Of a DNA stretch of 64,000 nt, positions 43,510 through 55,939 are shown one piece after another; within the stretch, counting starts at the first letter, position 1, and each line of letters starts with the position of its first letter. Below the pieces are notes generated by a model. It was given only the letters and a program-made list of their open reading frames with translations, had not been told where the DNA came from and searched no databases. The stretch is taken from the NCBI GenBank assembly GCA_031472005.1, contig PZJY01000004.1:62001-126000 (forward strand). Reading direction: 5' to 3'. Both the position numbers and the translations under genes were made by a program. The stretch is from Tetracladium setigerum (taxonomy: Eukaryota > Ascomycota > Leotiomycetes > Helotiales).

Positions 43510-44090
43510 CACAGCAAGTATTTAACATTACTTTTTGATTTTGTTAGTATACTTCTTTAATTTTCTTGTGGGGCCCTTCAAGAAAATGGGTTTATTATAA
43601 TTATTTTTCTTATCATCGATAGTGTTAAAGTGTCTAGCATTGTATTATAGTAAACGAGGAGAGGCGTAACTTAGTACTTCGGAAAGAACGAAGGTCAAGG
43701 AAACAGAGCTATCATTGTATTCACCATTTGTGTTATGTTATTGTTCTTTATCTAAAATAGATGTTGATGCCACACGACGGCTACAACGTAATTAACCAAA
43801 AAGGATTGAGGGAGGATATTCATTTTCAAGTAATTTTTTCGTTATTTCATCTAGCGAGTGAGTAAAAGTTAGCACAATAAACCATGAATAAACACCGGTG
43901 ACGATGACAAAAAAGAACCAAAGCTGCCACCTGGCTTGTCGTACCGCACAATAATTCTAACCATTATGTAATAAATAACTCTTTCCAAAGATAAATGCGA
44001 AATGCTCCACTGTCAAAGGGGCGAAGAGGGTTTTTGGGGCTGTAAACGTAGGGGGTCTTTGATATTCAAGAGAACCTGAGAGTGTTCGAG
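43510..44090. other. intergenic, nothing seen
   Basis: No ORF of protein character and no repeat recognised. Confidence 0.4.
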
Positions 44091-44094
44091 GTTC

Positions 44095-44700
44095 TGTCAC
44101 AGAAAACTATATAAACCAAGAGGGTGAATCGGCTGGTCCGAATTCAGTGAAGTAACCAAACGAAAATACGTAATCACGCATCACACCTAACAACCTGAAT
44201 CACAGCATCAAAATCTTCACACCTATTAAATAGCCAAATCAGCCCTAGCCCTCCGAAAGACAAAACGATGCCATCACTTTCCTGAAATAAGTATCGTTTG
44301 GACACACAGCGACACGAAAGTATAGATCAAGAAACCATAATATTGTACACGTCTCCTCAATTCATATCATTTCAATGTTTTTTGGTCACATTTCTTGAGC
44401 ACTATGTGTACCGTGGACAGAATGACTTTGTTGTGCCAGATTTTTCACGTTGATAGCGGAGGAGGTTGCTGGATGTAGAGAATTGACGGCCATTGCAACC
44501 ACGTTCCCAAAATTGTGGTTTGGGACAGTCACCGGATTAAAATTTGGCTGTGGTGCTGATTTGGTGTTGATTCTTGAGAACTCTTGAGGATTATTTTAGC
44601 ATGCTTTATGAGTAAGGGGATAAATCGAAGCGACGGGTTAACATTCCTACTTCTACATTTGAGAACCTGTGCTTAGTTTCAAAATATTGTGCATCTCCTT
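44095..44700 (-). pseudogene. C2H2 zinc-finger family, copy C (inverted, decayed)
   Basis: The minus strand aligns with copy A from its Gln/Ser-rich lead to its 3' flank: TGGTTTCTTGATCTATACTTT (one base trimmed in the plus form), GGAAAGTGATGG, and GAATTCGGACCAGCCGATTC. Finger 1 is damaged (CWEH replaced by FWER), the zinc-ligand His is Tyr as in copy B, and most of finger 2 is deleted. Differences are mainly C-to-T/G-to-A. Confidence 0.7.
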
Positions 44701-44769
44701 TCAACGGAATTCACTCGTTGAGCTTCCCTGCTCAACTCTTTTGCGAAGAGAACTGCCACTTCCTTGCCA

Positions 44770-45691
44770 TTACTGCAAAAATTTGCACTGTCTGTTGATA
44801 TCTGCCCCATGTTTGATCAGGAGTGCCATTATGGATCTGTGATCACACTGGACCGCAGTCATCCATGGGCTATCAAATTCTCCTCCGCCTGTATCAACAT
44901 CTGCTCCGGACTTAAGAAGGAAATCCACAACTTCCTCGTCTCCATGAATGACTGCAGCCTGCAGCGCGTTTCCTCTCTCTCCACCCTGTCCGTTGATATC
45001 AGCGCCCTCTTTGAGTAACATTTTAATCAGTCTTAGGACCTTTTCGCTCTTCTTAAATAGTACAGCTGCTTGTAGCGGGGTACCAAATATGCCAGAGTTT
45101 ATATTCACATCGGCTCCCTTCTCAATTAATAGCTCAAGGATAGTTTCATGACCACTGAGAGCAGCTCCATGTAATGGTGTGCCGTAGTACTCATTCCCGA
45201 CTGCGTTAATATTGGCCCCTTGTCGAGTAGAAGTCTAACAATTCCGATATGGCCCCGAACGCTACTTCAAATAGAGGAGTCCCATAGTTCCTTGTTCCTG
45301 GAGCGTTAATATCTGCTCCCCTATCCAGTAAGATTTTTACGATATTTCTGTTACCATTCAGAGCTGCCACGTGTAGAGGAGTGCCGTAATACTCTTGCCC
45401 AGGAGCATTGACATTTGCTCCATTGTCGAGTAGTAATTTAACGATATTCAAATGACCGCTAAGAGCTGCCCCATGAAGAGGAGTACCGCAAATGCTTCCA
45501 TCTTTATTAATGTCCTGCCCTTGGTCTATGCCCTCCTGTACTGTCAATAAATCTCCCCTTAGAGCTGCCACATGCAGGAGAGGGACACTAGATACTGAGG
45601 AGATATTACAAAATTGTAGAAGCAGTTTTGAGAACTCGTAATCGGAGAGCTGAAGTCTCTGCGCTCGAGTTATTCTTTGGCTCATAGACAT
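44770..45691 (-). pseudogene. ankyrin-repeat protein, two 1-nt frameshifts
   Basis: From ATG 45691 (MSMSQRITRAQRLQLSDYEF) the minus strand encodes about eight ankyrin repeats, e.g. GTPLHGAALSGHLNIVKLLL, GTPLHVAALNGNRNIVKILL, GNALQAAVIHGDEEVVDFLL and SPWMTAVQCDHRSIMALLIK. Near 45262 a base is lost in GTAGC-GTTCGG and near 45218 another in a G run (GACAAGGGG-CC). Between them VRGHIGIVRLLLDKG is readable in a third frame, and after them NINAVGNEYYGTPLHGAALS resumes. The single-base losses, both in or near short runs, are the only defects, so inactivation looks recent, unless they are assembly errors. Ankyrin stacks bind proteins; partner unknown. Confidence 0.75.
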
Positions 45692-45809
45692 TGTTGATGA
45701 AAAGCTCTGGAATTTGAGGACATCGATAAATTACTTTGTTGGAAACAAACATATCATCCAATCTTCCAGAGCAGTGGGTTTTCTTTTTAACATTTACCTG
45801 GGGCAACTT

Positions 45810-46250
45810 AGATGAGTAATGGATTATTAGATGGGATGTCGGTTTTGAGGGTCATCGTATTCACAGATTAAGGGTTATGTCTGCTCTCGGTCAGCTGAAT
45901 ATCTCGATTACAAGTAACAGAGGCGCTAAGTTATGTGTCCCATGCTTCTTGGCTAATCCCCAGAATCGAGTCAATACTGCACCAGTCGAAATGGAGTACT
46001 CTAATGCATGTCATCAATTGTAATAAGACGACGAACTCCCCGGTGCGGCCAACCTTCTATCATAGGGGGATCTAAACTTGAAGAATCCGACCACACTGTC
46101 CCTTTTGGCTGGGAATTGGACAGAGAAGAAAGCTTGATCTACACCAATCCAATTGGTCGCAGCTAGCACTTCACGTAGAGCAACTTGCGTACTACTGTAC
46201 ATGTACCCCTACGCTAACATATTCTGGAACAAGGTGTCTGTGGTGACAGC
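45810..46250. other. intergenic, left flank of the mariner element
   Basis: No gene. I could not identify the terminal inverted repeat of the transposon with confidence. Confidence 0.35.
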
Positions 46251-46255
46251 ACAAT

Positions 46256-47293
46256 ATGGCTCCTCCACTGGATGATGCTACGCATGATTTGATCGATGCT
46301 ATACTTTGGCAGGAACTCAAACACACGTATATCGCTCGCGAGGCTAAATGCAGCGATTGTGCCGTGCAGAGGAAAAGTCTTAATTAGTCGAAGGTACCAG
46401 CTTCATTCCACCATGCCTAATCAAAGACCGCACATCGGTCGTCGCAGCTGTGTCACTTCGCCTATGCGTACGCCTTTTGCTAATAAACTTATAGAAACAC
46501 CAGATCTATATCGACGAGAAATGGCACGCTTCTTCTATAGTGATTTTGGTACCAGAATATCAGAGCGATCCATTAGTCGACTCGTACAGAGAATAGACTG
46601 GACGAGGGAAACGATTCACCGCATTGCACAACAACGCCATGCCGATAATCGAGACTATTACCTATATCGTATTGCACAATACAAGTCTTATTAGCTTGTG
46701 TTTGTTGATGAATCTACGTGTGATAGAAGAGACACACATAGACACTGGAGTTAGTCTCCGAGGGAACCTCCGCGGTACAGGTCACAAAGTTTAGTCGCGG
46801 GAAGAGGTGGCATATCTTGCCAGCATACGCACAAGATAGTATTATGTTGAGACGTGTCTATCAAGGATCGACAAATAGTGAAGTGTTTGAGGACTTTATT
46901 GCCTAGTTGCTCTATCACTGTAACAAGTTTCCTGCGCCAAAGTCTGTAATAGTTATGGACAACGCTTCCTGGCATCACTCTAAGAAGCTGCTGCGGATTT
47001 GCCAACAGGCAAGTGTGAAAGTAGAGTTTCTATCTGCGTATTCACCTGACTTCAATCCTATAGAGGAGTATTTTGGGGTGCTGAAGAAGTTTATTAAGAA
47101 TAAATGGCACGAGAATAAGGATTTCATTGCAAGAGAGTTCAAGATATTTCTAAAGTGGTGTGTAGATATGGTAGGCGACGACATGCAAACTGCAGAGAAT
47201 CACTTTCGTCACGCTGGCATATCTATCACGCAGCCACCAATCAGCAGTGAAGGTGGGCGGTGCGGCAAGTTCCAATCCATAATTTCTTTCTGA
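46256..47293 (+). mobile_element. Tc1/mariner-type transposase relic
   Basis: Starts MAPPLDDATHDLIDAILWQE with a helix-turn-helix region, then TPFANKLIETPDLYRREMAR, GTRISERSISRLVQRIDWTR. The DDE catalytic residues are visible: D in LVFVDESTCDRRD (46695-46735), D in SVIVMDNASWHHSKKL (46942-46990) and the third acid in LSAYSPDFNPIEEYFGVLK. TAG replaces an expected Gln before LVFVDES (46692-46694), TAG an expected Trp after DTHRHWS, and TAG an expected Gln after FEDFIA; there are also frameshifts near 46385-46440 and 46770-46790. It inserts or copies by cut-and-paste at TA when active; this copy is dead. Ends not located. Confidence 0.85.
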
Positions 47294-47882
47294 TTGGACT
47301 AGTAGTTTGGGCCGATTTCGTTTGAAGCGTTGGAACCAGGATTGATCATCCAAATTTGGAGTCTTGTTACTTCCTTGGCAGAAGCTAAAATCTTACATAG
47401 ATATCCAGCAAGGGACAAATCCGGAGCTCTGCCGGGGCTACCAAAATTGCTGGCTCTATATTCTCCCCTCTGTAAATAAATCTTACAGCAACAAGGGCGG
47501 CACGGCTATTTGTTATACCAAAATCGATTTCTGCTAAAATGCCCACTTTTGCAGGGGGGAAGTACTACTCGTCCCGATATTTGTAGGTTCCTATTTGGTA
47601 TGTGAGCTCAAAACGTAATTCAAGAAATCGGGTCTAATCCCAAGTTGAATTCAAGATGAGAGATTATCTTCTCTTGTCTCTCCCCACAAGGTTAGATTTA
47701 CCCGACGCATATGTACTCGAGGAGAAATTTGCATGTCTTGCACCGACTCTTCGATCACAAGATCAATACTTTCTCTTCTTCCTAATATTTCATTCTTACC
47801 AGGCAGACAAGTGCGCTACCTCTAAGCTCATAATAATTCTTTCCCTATAATCTGCTACCTCATCAATATAAGCTCCCACCAA

Positions 47883-48653
47883 GAGACATACCTCATAAAT
47901 GGCGCAGGAGTCTTCGGGGTGTCCTTAGCCTTCGACCTCCAACAGGAGAAACCCAGCGCCCTTGTTATCCTCCTTGATCGCACGCCCTTCTCCAACTCTT
48001 CGACTACTTCTCACGAGCAGGCTATGCAGGTATCTTCTATATGAGACTAGCTCTAGAAGCACACGAATCATGGTGCAAAACCCTCGTTTACTCACTCTTC
48101 TACTAGGAAATAGGTATAGCATTTATTGAGAATATGTCGATGGGTAGAGACATAATCAAAAGTTATTAAGCTCTTGATACTAAAACTATTAAGGCTGAGA
48201 TAATACTTTAGAAGAGGCAAGAAAGATTTGGGACGGTGAAATTCTAAATGCTAATTGGGAGGGAGCCAAAGAGTGTTTTTGGAATCTTGGGAGTGGATGG
48301 GGAGACGCGGAGGGTGCTTTGGGAAGTGCGACTGTTGCCGCGGTCGAGAGCGGTGTAAGGTACTGCGAGGCTAAGGTTACGAAACTGAAGATTAATGATG
48401 AGAGTGGTGCTGGTTTGGGTGCTTTTACAGAAGCTGGGGAGTTCTTGGATGTGGACTATGCTATTTTGTGTACGGGTGCTCTTAAGGCTAAGCTCCTTGC
48501 TGATTCGGCACCCAAAAAACGAAAACTTCAAGTAGGAGAAAGACTGGTGGTCGTAGGACCAGTTTCTTGTACGACTAGAGTGATTTCCGATGGGACAAAG
48601 AGACTTGAGAATGCTCCTGTATTCTTTAACGTGATGGAACCTACACATTGTAA
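47883..48653 (+). pseudogene. FAD-dependent amine oxidoreductase relic
   Basis: An N-terminal Rossmann motif is legible (INGAGVFGVSLAFDLQQEKP, then LVILLDRTPF), followed after a small deletion by FYMRLALEAHESWCKTLVYS, GIAFIENMSMGRDIIKSY, then NANWEGAKECFWNLGSGWGD, AEGALGSATVAAVESGVRYC, VDYAILCTGALKAKLLADSA and APVFFNVMEPTH. This is the fructosyl-amine/sarcosine oxidase type of flavoenzyme (DAO superfamily), which oxidises amino-acid C-N bonds. TAG and TAA interrupt the middle (about 48102, 48165), and the C-terminal third is missing after a GTAAGT at 48651. Dead fragment. Confidence 0.7.
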
Positions 48654-48679
48654 GTTTCTTAGATTCTTATAAGACCTTG

Positions 48680-50280
48680 ATTTGAAACACTCCTAAGTTT
48701 AGGCAATTACTGGTAGATTCTCACTCGCGAATCATTGAAAAGGCAGTATTTCATTTCAAATTTCATAATCCTATATAAGCTTAAATATAGACTGTTGTAT
48801 TGAGGATAAGTGGATATAGCGAGGAGTAAGCACTAATCCAAATCAACAATTGGTAACACGATCACTCTCTTCCACTTTATTCAATCCATTCATTCATTCA
48901 CACCACTCCTCAAACACCCCCCAAAGACCCCACGAGCCACTAACACCATTTTCCCACATAGGCGAACCCGTTCCAATAACCTCCACCAACATCCTTAAAT
49001 CCAACCATGAAACCTCCTTCACCCACCTCATCCCTCACCCCGCATCCCCACAAACAATCTCTATCCCACCCACTGGCATCCCCTATAGCACATGGGGCCA
49101 ATCTGGCCTAACTGGTCTTTAGAAAGTAATTGATAACGTGGTATAGAACACTATCGGAGCTGCTTTGAAAGGAAACAGGGTAGACGGGTATGAATATAGA
49201 ATTTGTTGGTTCGTCTTGTCCCTCCCCTATCTTATTCTATCCTATGAATCCTAGTTTCGAGCCATTTGTGCTCTAAGTCTCTGTTGTAACCCCCCCCCCC
49301 CCCCCCCCCCCTCTCCACAAAAGTTTCATATTCTGACGACCGCCCACAGGGAAGCCGTAACACTAACCCAAAATTCCTTAGTCTACCCATACCCCTACTC
49401 GGGCTCCCTCTACCTCAAGACCAGCAGCTCCTTCCACTGCTAGAAATTTCTGCCATGTATCGGGAAGTACGTTGTGAAAATACTTGGTAATCGTTAGAAG
49501 AGGAGGAAACAAAGAGGTGGGAGTGGGATAAAGAGAATATGGGAGGAGCGTGTAAGAATTATATGTCGTGAAGGGATTTGAGGGACGTGGAGGGGTATGA
49601 TGAGATGCTTGAAGGGGTAGGTGATGGCGGGATAATAAAAAGGGACTAGAAAAGCTGGGGAATTGGGTGTATAAGGTATTGATACACCGAGCTTTTACAG
49701 ACCAATTACTTGGGAGATCCAAATATATGGGCTCGCTTATGAAAATTCCAAATTGTTTTAGGTAATTGACTTTATTTCATTCGGTGATTTTGATATAACT
49801 TAGATTGAGTCTTGAATTATTAACCAAGCCATAGGATTTTGTAGAGATGAAAACGTTAAAACCAAGGGTATTTGGACTACTATTTTCGACGTAGTCGCTA
49901 TTGAGCTCGCTGGGCGACTTTTCTTCGAGATATATTGAGGAAACCTGCCAATTTCGCCTCTCATGCCCTTTCAGCGTCCTAATATTTCTCCAGCTCCAGG
50001 CGAACCATTCTACCGCGAGGATCAAGATCTTCAATACCAAGGTCCCGGCCTGGCTCCCCTACTCTGTTTCGTCGATGACAACCAAGACTTTATAAACTAT
50101 CATGTTTGTCAATGAATATCTACATACCAAATACAACATCGGAACATACCATTGGTATCGATTGCCACGCGGTGTATGGTGGATAGTCTGATGTACTATG
50201 AATATTCAAGGTTTCTTGTAGGGTTGGCTGTTTTGCGGGTCGAAATTTGTACCGCATAATGAAAAAATGGCCGTTTGCCG
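48680..50280. other. intergenic with homopolymer
   Basis: A Pro/His/Ser-rich ORF at 48850-49122 and a Pro/Ser-rich minus ORF at 49722-49378 are low-complexity products of C-rich DNA. A run of 22 C lies at 49290-49311. No gene supported. Confidence 0.4.
49290..49311 (+). repeat. poly(C) run of 22
   Basis: Uninterrupted C homopolymer, rare at this length in fungal nuclear DNA. Its length may be inexact for sequencing reasons. Confidence 0.9.
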
Positions 50281-50282
50281 TG

Positions 50283-50898
50283 TCAGGCTTCAAAATGAAC
50301 ACCCAATAAGTTGGGCACCCACATTACCCAGCTATAAGTACTTGGCTTGGCTTTTATCACAATCGTTCTACAGGCAGTGGCGAGATATTGATCTTCTAGC
50401 TGTACGTCGACCTGGTATCGGTTCTGTTCTGGTACGCGATCTTCCCCGCCGCAGGTCATTTGATTCGCAAATTTGTTCATCGTAGCATCTTTTCTGGCCT
50501 CGGTTTTCACACTGATTCGAACTGCCCTCTCGACTTTTTTTCTGTACTTCGAACACTTTCAAAGCATTCTTCAGTGACGAATTATTCTCTGCGACAATCT
50601 CAAATATCTCGCGACCTGTAGCTCCCCTTTCATCCTTCCTGGTAAGATTAGCCTCCATCATCTCGCGGGCAAAAACCTTGAGTATCTCCATTGGTCTTGC
50701 TTTATTTTCCGTTACTGTATTATGGATATCGCACATCCATTCGCACGATTGACTGCAATCCATATGCTGAATTTGTGTCAATGAATTTAAGCCTGAGTAT
50801 AAAGGAAGTGGCAAAATCCAAGACTTCGGCGCAATTTTCTCCTTGCTACAATCCACGGAAGCCGTGAGAGGCGTTTCATTTCCGTTCGGTGAAGACAT
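50283..50898 (-). CDS. unrecognised protein, about 176-190 aa
   Basis: Minus frame from ATG 50898 (MSSPNGNETPLTASVDCSKE) through SWILPLPLYSGLNSLTQIQH, MDCSQSCEWMCDIHNTVTEN, VFAREMMEANLTRKDERGAT, REIFEIVAENNSSLKNALKV to a basic tail (RRGRSRTRTEP) that stops near 50371; an alternative frame extends to 50283. The middle is helical and looks real. A Cys-x3-Cys-x3-Cys cluster is present. No family recognised; the basic tail may be read-through into non-coding sequence if an intron lies near 50470. Confidence 0.4.
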
Positions 50899-50949
50899 AT
50901 TGTGCATCGATACGTATCTGACGAGCACGAGGAATAAGCGCTCTGACAT

Positions 50950-53140
50950 GCCAACCTGTACAAGGTATTATGGAAGAAGTATAAACCGCTACTGAAGGAT
51001 GCTGGAACCCTAATCAACGGACCAAATTAAGGAACAAGTTGACAAGTCTGCGTACTGTATGTTTCCATTGGACTAAATACTGTGCATTTAATGATCAATC
51101 AACTTTAGCTACGGCAGTGTACTGTAAATATGTAAAGACGAAGGGGTATTATCATTTGTGTTCGGGTTACGGATTTCATGTCACCTCTACTCTGCTTCCT
51201 GGGACTCGAAATCTGGAACTTCCTCTCAGCTCTTTTGTCATCTTCAGCTTCACGTAAATATCGCGCGCGAAGTCTGACGTCAAGTAAACTGTGTCATCCA
51301 TGCTGACTCGCTCGAACTTTTGCAGGAAGGTCGCTCAATTAGAATATCCGTGCACACCGCCATAGGGTCCACTTAGAACTATTCATGTTTCATAACCTCC
51401 AATTGGCTCGTGTATGTGTGAGGGACACGCGAGAACTCGCCATATTCTGTAATACAAAGTAACATAAGCTTCAGAAGTGTTAAAGTGAAGTCAGTTTAAT
51501 TAGCGACTGTATGCGGTTCGCACAAGGCTACCACTATTCTGGCCAACATTGCTTACCAGGAATGAACTTTCCGTCCCAAAGAATGTCATCTGGACTCACC
51601 AAAAAGTCATCAAAGTCGACATTGATTTAACAACCTGAAAAATATAATCTAGTCAGCAGATTCCAGCCAGTACCTCGATGACCCTGATTGAGATTCGATC
51701 CTTTATTCAGACGTGATGACCTTACCCTGCTGGTAGACGAGGGAAAACATGAAGTATTTAATGCGGATTAATGACCTTCCCTTGCTAGGCGCTTAAAAGA
51801 TCAAAGTGAATTGATGACACCACTTCACTAATAGATCGAAAGTAAATGAGGCTTAAAGGTGATATAATGATATTCCCTCTACTAGAGCCTTTCAGGGTTA
51901 CCGGTAGTATAACGCCTTGAACTATCGTCCATAATAATATCTCTCTCTCATGGCCTATACAGTACAGTATTACCAGATTGATAAAGCCCCAATTTCGCCA
52001 AGGTGACATTAGATATTTTGCCTTTTAACAAGAGATCGGTCACTTTATATTATAAAGATGCCATACAGATATTGCTCTGTATTATAGAGCAAGGATGAAT
52101 GAGAAGCGGAGAAGTTCCAGCAATATACCTCGTGTTGAAAGCCAATGTAAGATTTGGGCTGAGCGTACAGCATCGTCCTTATTTAGGGAACAGAAGGGTA
52201 TTTGAAATATCAAGAAGCAAGATACTGCAAAACTAGCAAAGTTAGGCTTAGGCTTAAGGACTTCTCATGTCTTAAGAGTCCTGCAACATGGTCGGGAATA
52301 AGTGCGAAATCGTCCTGAGTTTAAATCTAACATTCGAGAATCCTAATGCGAAATTTCGTAAAACCTTATCAAAGTTGAGAATAGTTTCTAGTGTAAACAT
52401 TATCAGATAAAAGTCGGCAGGTCTTAGCATCGAGCATAGGAACAAGGAGCATAGCAAGGACAAAGTATCGAGCAGGGAGCTATTTGCTTCTGTCCGATTA
52501 TTACTAGTGTCTTGACTTTTTACTCCCTCGTTAGCTTGTTAATTCCTACCCATTACTTCCTTCACTTGTCCTTAATAGTGTCTCATTCACTGGTTTCTGG
52601 TAGAGGTAAACCTGCACTTTGGATTAATTTGCATAGTACAAAGAGACTGCTAGCACATTCTGTCAGTCAAGGGACCAGTTATCCACGTACGCTATTTTAC
52701 AGATTTGTGAAATTAGCGAGTCTGCATCACTGAAAATACTTCGTAGTGCAACTTCTTTGAATATTAACATGGAGATAAAGTCATTATGTAAGAGCGTAAT
52801 CGCGCAGTGGAAGGTTACGATGGTAATAGTTGGCAGAGGAAGGTGTAATTTAGACTTGAAGATGTCTCACTTCCTCGTTCGTATTCGGGCAAGTTAGCAT
52901 GGCTGACCGGACTTGGCTTAAGGCGGCTGGCTATCTGCTGTAGTAATACGTCAGCATAAAAGTCATCAAGCTTCTTTAGTTGAAGAGAATGGATGTCAGC
53001 TTAGAAAGGCTTTGGTCGAGCTTTGCCTGAATCCTAAATTTGCCTTCTCTTGCAGGCTTTCCCTGCGGTTACTGTTAAGTTCGATTCTCGAAACAGTACA
53101 ATACTAATGCGTTCGGCTATAGTACGTTACAGTATCGTGT
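50950..53140. other. gene-poor stretch before the P450 gene
   Basis: 2.2 kb with only short ORFs in conflicting frames. I see no repeats shared with the rest of the window. Confidence 0.4.
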
Positions 53141-53144
53141 CAGA

Positions 53145-55014
53145 ATGTTTCCACAATCTGCGGCTTTTTTCTTGGCTAGTTTAAGCACACCTATTATCCT
53201 TTACTTCATCCTCTCAACAGTTTGCATCTATTGGTGCTTCATGATATTGTCTCGCCTTGTCTTTCACCCACTCGCTAGCTTTCCAGGTCCTAAATTAGCA
53301 GCATTGACAGAATGGTATGGTGAGTTATCTGCGCCAGAATTACCTTTTCAGATCGTTCCTTTCCTTTCAAGTAAGCAGAGATGCTAATCTGTCGTCATCT
53401 GTCAGAATTCTACTATAACGTTATCAGAGATGGGCAGTATACCTTCCATGTCGAAAAACTCCACAAACAATATGGTGAGTTTGGCTATTCTACCATGGAA
53501 AATTCTGAAAGCTGATACTTTGCAGGTCCAGTCGTGCGTGTAAATCCAACAGAGTTGCACGTTCGTGATTCAGAATTTTACACCACTATCTACGCTTTAA
53601 AATGTCGACATAAATCCTTTTACCATAGTCAGTGGTTTGATGCGATTTTGTCAACTACTGCCACTACCGTATGTTTGCTCGAGAGTACACGAGCATATCA
53701 TGACTAATATTCGTTAGGACCATGATCACCATCGTGTCCGTGAGTCCCCAATCGCCAATTACACCCTATTTTCTTACAAAAAGACCCGTGTTTTCCTGAC
53801 GTATGCACTCGTTCTAGGTAGAAACGCAATTAATGGCTCGCTCAGCAAAGCTTCAGTCCTTGCATTCGAAAGCCACATACAAGCCTCAGTCGACCAGTTT
53901 ATCACGCGTCTCAATGAACAGAAAGGAACGGGAATGCCCGTGAATCTTACCGACGGATTCCGCTGCTATGCGGGAGACGTAATATCACAATTCTGCTTCG
54001 GATACAATCGTAACCTACTTTCTTCTTTCCACGTTCCGCAGCCTTTGAAAGCCTTCGAACAACTGCTTCACTATACCCACATTAACACGAATTTCCCATT
54101 CTTGATCAAGGCTGTGAAGAAAATTCCCGATCACTTCCTTCCTGAGACAGTAAGAAATATCCTCGAATATCAGAGGGGAATCCGAGTCACTATGGAGAGG
54201 ATTCTGACTGGTAAACACAACGAAAGAGAAGTGCCATGGGTAACAAATATACTCAGTAATCCGAGTTTACCAGCTTATGAAAAAACCCTGGACAGAATCA
54301 CCGATGAAGCTATTACACTTTTGGGCGCCGGAGAAGTTACAATACACAGCGTCCTTGCGCTTATAATCTTCTATCTACTCCAGCAGCCCAACACATGGAA
54401 GGAACTGAAGCAAGAAATATTCACCATATTCCCAGACGTCACTAAACCCCCATCGCTCACTCAGCTTGAGAAGCTCCCGCTTCTAACTTCTACTATTATT
54501 GAAGGTACAAAAACTACTTAACGTGTCGAAACCAACTAACTGCAAGCTAGGACTTCGACTTTCCTATGGGGAAGTCGGCCGCTCGCCACGTCTTTCCCCG
54601 GAACCAATTTTCTACGGAAAATACACAATTCCACCACAGACCCCTATTTCTATGTCACAGTACAGTATGCATCATAATGAATTACTCTTTCCCAAATCTA
54701 AGTCTTTCATCGCTACTCGATTCCTTAATGACCCTAGAGCTCCCTCTCTTCCATGTCACGATGGCACGAGATCATCTGGGGCCAAGAAACTGTCACGCTA
54801 CATGACCTCTTTTGGGAAAGGCACTCGTGAATGTGCTGGTATGCGGTTGAGCTACGCTGAGATCTACCTTATGATTGCGAATGTGATTAGGAGATGCGAA
54901 CTTAGTGTTTGGAAAACGGAGTACAAAGATATAGGGTTTATGAGGGATTTTGCTGTTCCATGTCCTGCGGCTAATTCTACAGGTTTGAGGGTATTAGTGA
55001 AGGATGTTGATTAA
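53145..55014 (+). CDS. cytochrome P450 monooxygenase, 5 exons, intact
   Basis: CDS join(53145..53319, 53406..53474, 53526..53668, 53718..54504, 54551..55014), 545 aa, introns of 86, 51, 49 and 46 nt with GTGAGT/GTATGT/GTACAA donors and consistent phases. A membrane anchor (IILYFILSTVCIYWCFMILS) is followed by the Pro hinge FHPLASFPGPKLAALTEWYE. Further marks are KQYGPVVRVNPTELHV, DHDHHRVRESPIANY, an I-helix LLGAGEVTIHS (AGxxT), the K-helix ExxR created by the last splice (EGLR) and the haem-thiolate FGKGTRECAGMRLSYAE. The family looks like the trichodiene-oxygenase-type P450s of secondary metabolism. A 27-residue segment after IANY (about 53754-53840) looks long for the family and may hide an unrecognised intron. 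No backbone gene is beside it. Confidence 0.82.
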
Positions 55015-55099
55015 AAACCGAAGGAAGTTGAGTGAAAATAAGAGGATGAGAGATTGAGATGGAAACAGGGTCATGAATCCGAAGCGTCTGCTGCTGAAT

Positions 55100-55750
55100 C
55101 AACGTCTTGAATTGCAGAACAATAAGAGGCTGCTATGAATACTTCACCTTGCAACCACATATCCAAATCACTTTACCACCGCCGCCAGCTTACACAAGCT
55201 CCCCTAAGTTATTAACCCTAAGAGCCCACGAGGTCATCACCACCGCGGCCAATTTCCATTGTTGCAACGAGCTTCCACAACCCTACCCATAACTGCAGCC
55301 AGCTTCGTATTGCTTCCCCAGGCTCCCCAGGCTGGTCTACGAGCTTTCGTGACACAATTACCGCGTCCACCACTCCTACCACCTCGCCAAACTCTATCAA
55401 CGCTGCCGCCAACCCTTTCCATTATTTCTACCAGCTACTCCAATCTAAACTAGCACTATAGCCGATTTGCCCCTTCCGCGAGCTTTCCAAATTTCTTCGC
55501 CGTCGTGACTAGCTCACCCACCACCCCTCACTTTTGTCCACTCCGTCGCTGAACTCCCCATTATTTCCGCAAGATTGACCCAACTTATCTACCACTTCCA
55601 AACCTAACCAACTCCACCAACGCTTCCGCAAGTTCCCTTAACTTTAACAACGTCCCCGCCAACTTTCCCATTATTTCTTCAGCTCCCCAGCCTTATCCAT
55701 CACTGCCACAAGTCTACCATAGCCATGTCCCCTACAACGTCTATCACCGC
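55100..55750 (-). repeat. degenerate CCRCC-rich tandem repeat
   Basis: Irregular units of about 23-27 bp such as CCGCCAACTTTCCCATTATT, CTTCCGCAAGTTCCCTTAAC and CCACAACCCTACCCATAACT. On the minus strand AAAGTTGGCGGGGACGTTGT resembles the minisatellite unit at 10.5 kb. Small ORFs on both strands are by-products. Confidence 0.6.
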
Positions 55751-55939
55751 CGCGGGCTTTCCCATCGCTTCCATCATCTCCATCGACTCCTCTCATTTTA
55801 TTTGTTATATCCACCTAAGGCACAACATTCTGTGCGCTCCCCTCCACACAAACCAAACTCCCTACTCATCATTTTCTTTCGGTAGGCTAATTGTAAGGCG
55901 GTTCGGAATTTCGATAGGAGAAACGGAGGAGTGAGCCTC

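Noticed and set aside
48850..49722. Pro/Ser-rich ORFs on both strands
   Set aside because: By-products of C-rich DNA near the poly(C) run.
53754..53840. extra intron inside P450 exon 4
   Set aside because: The segment is in frame and no GT..AG pair of at least 40 nt with a branch site fits, so it was left as coding, with a note.
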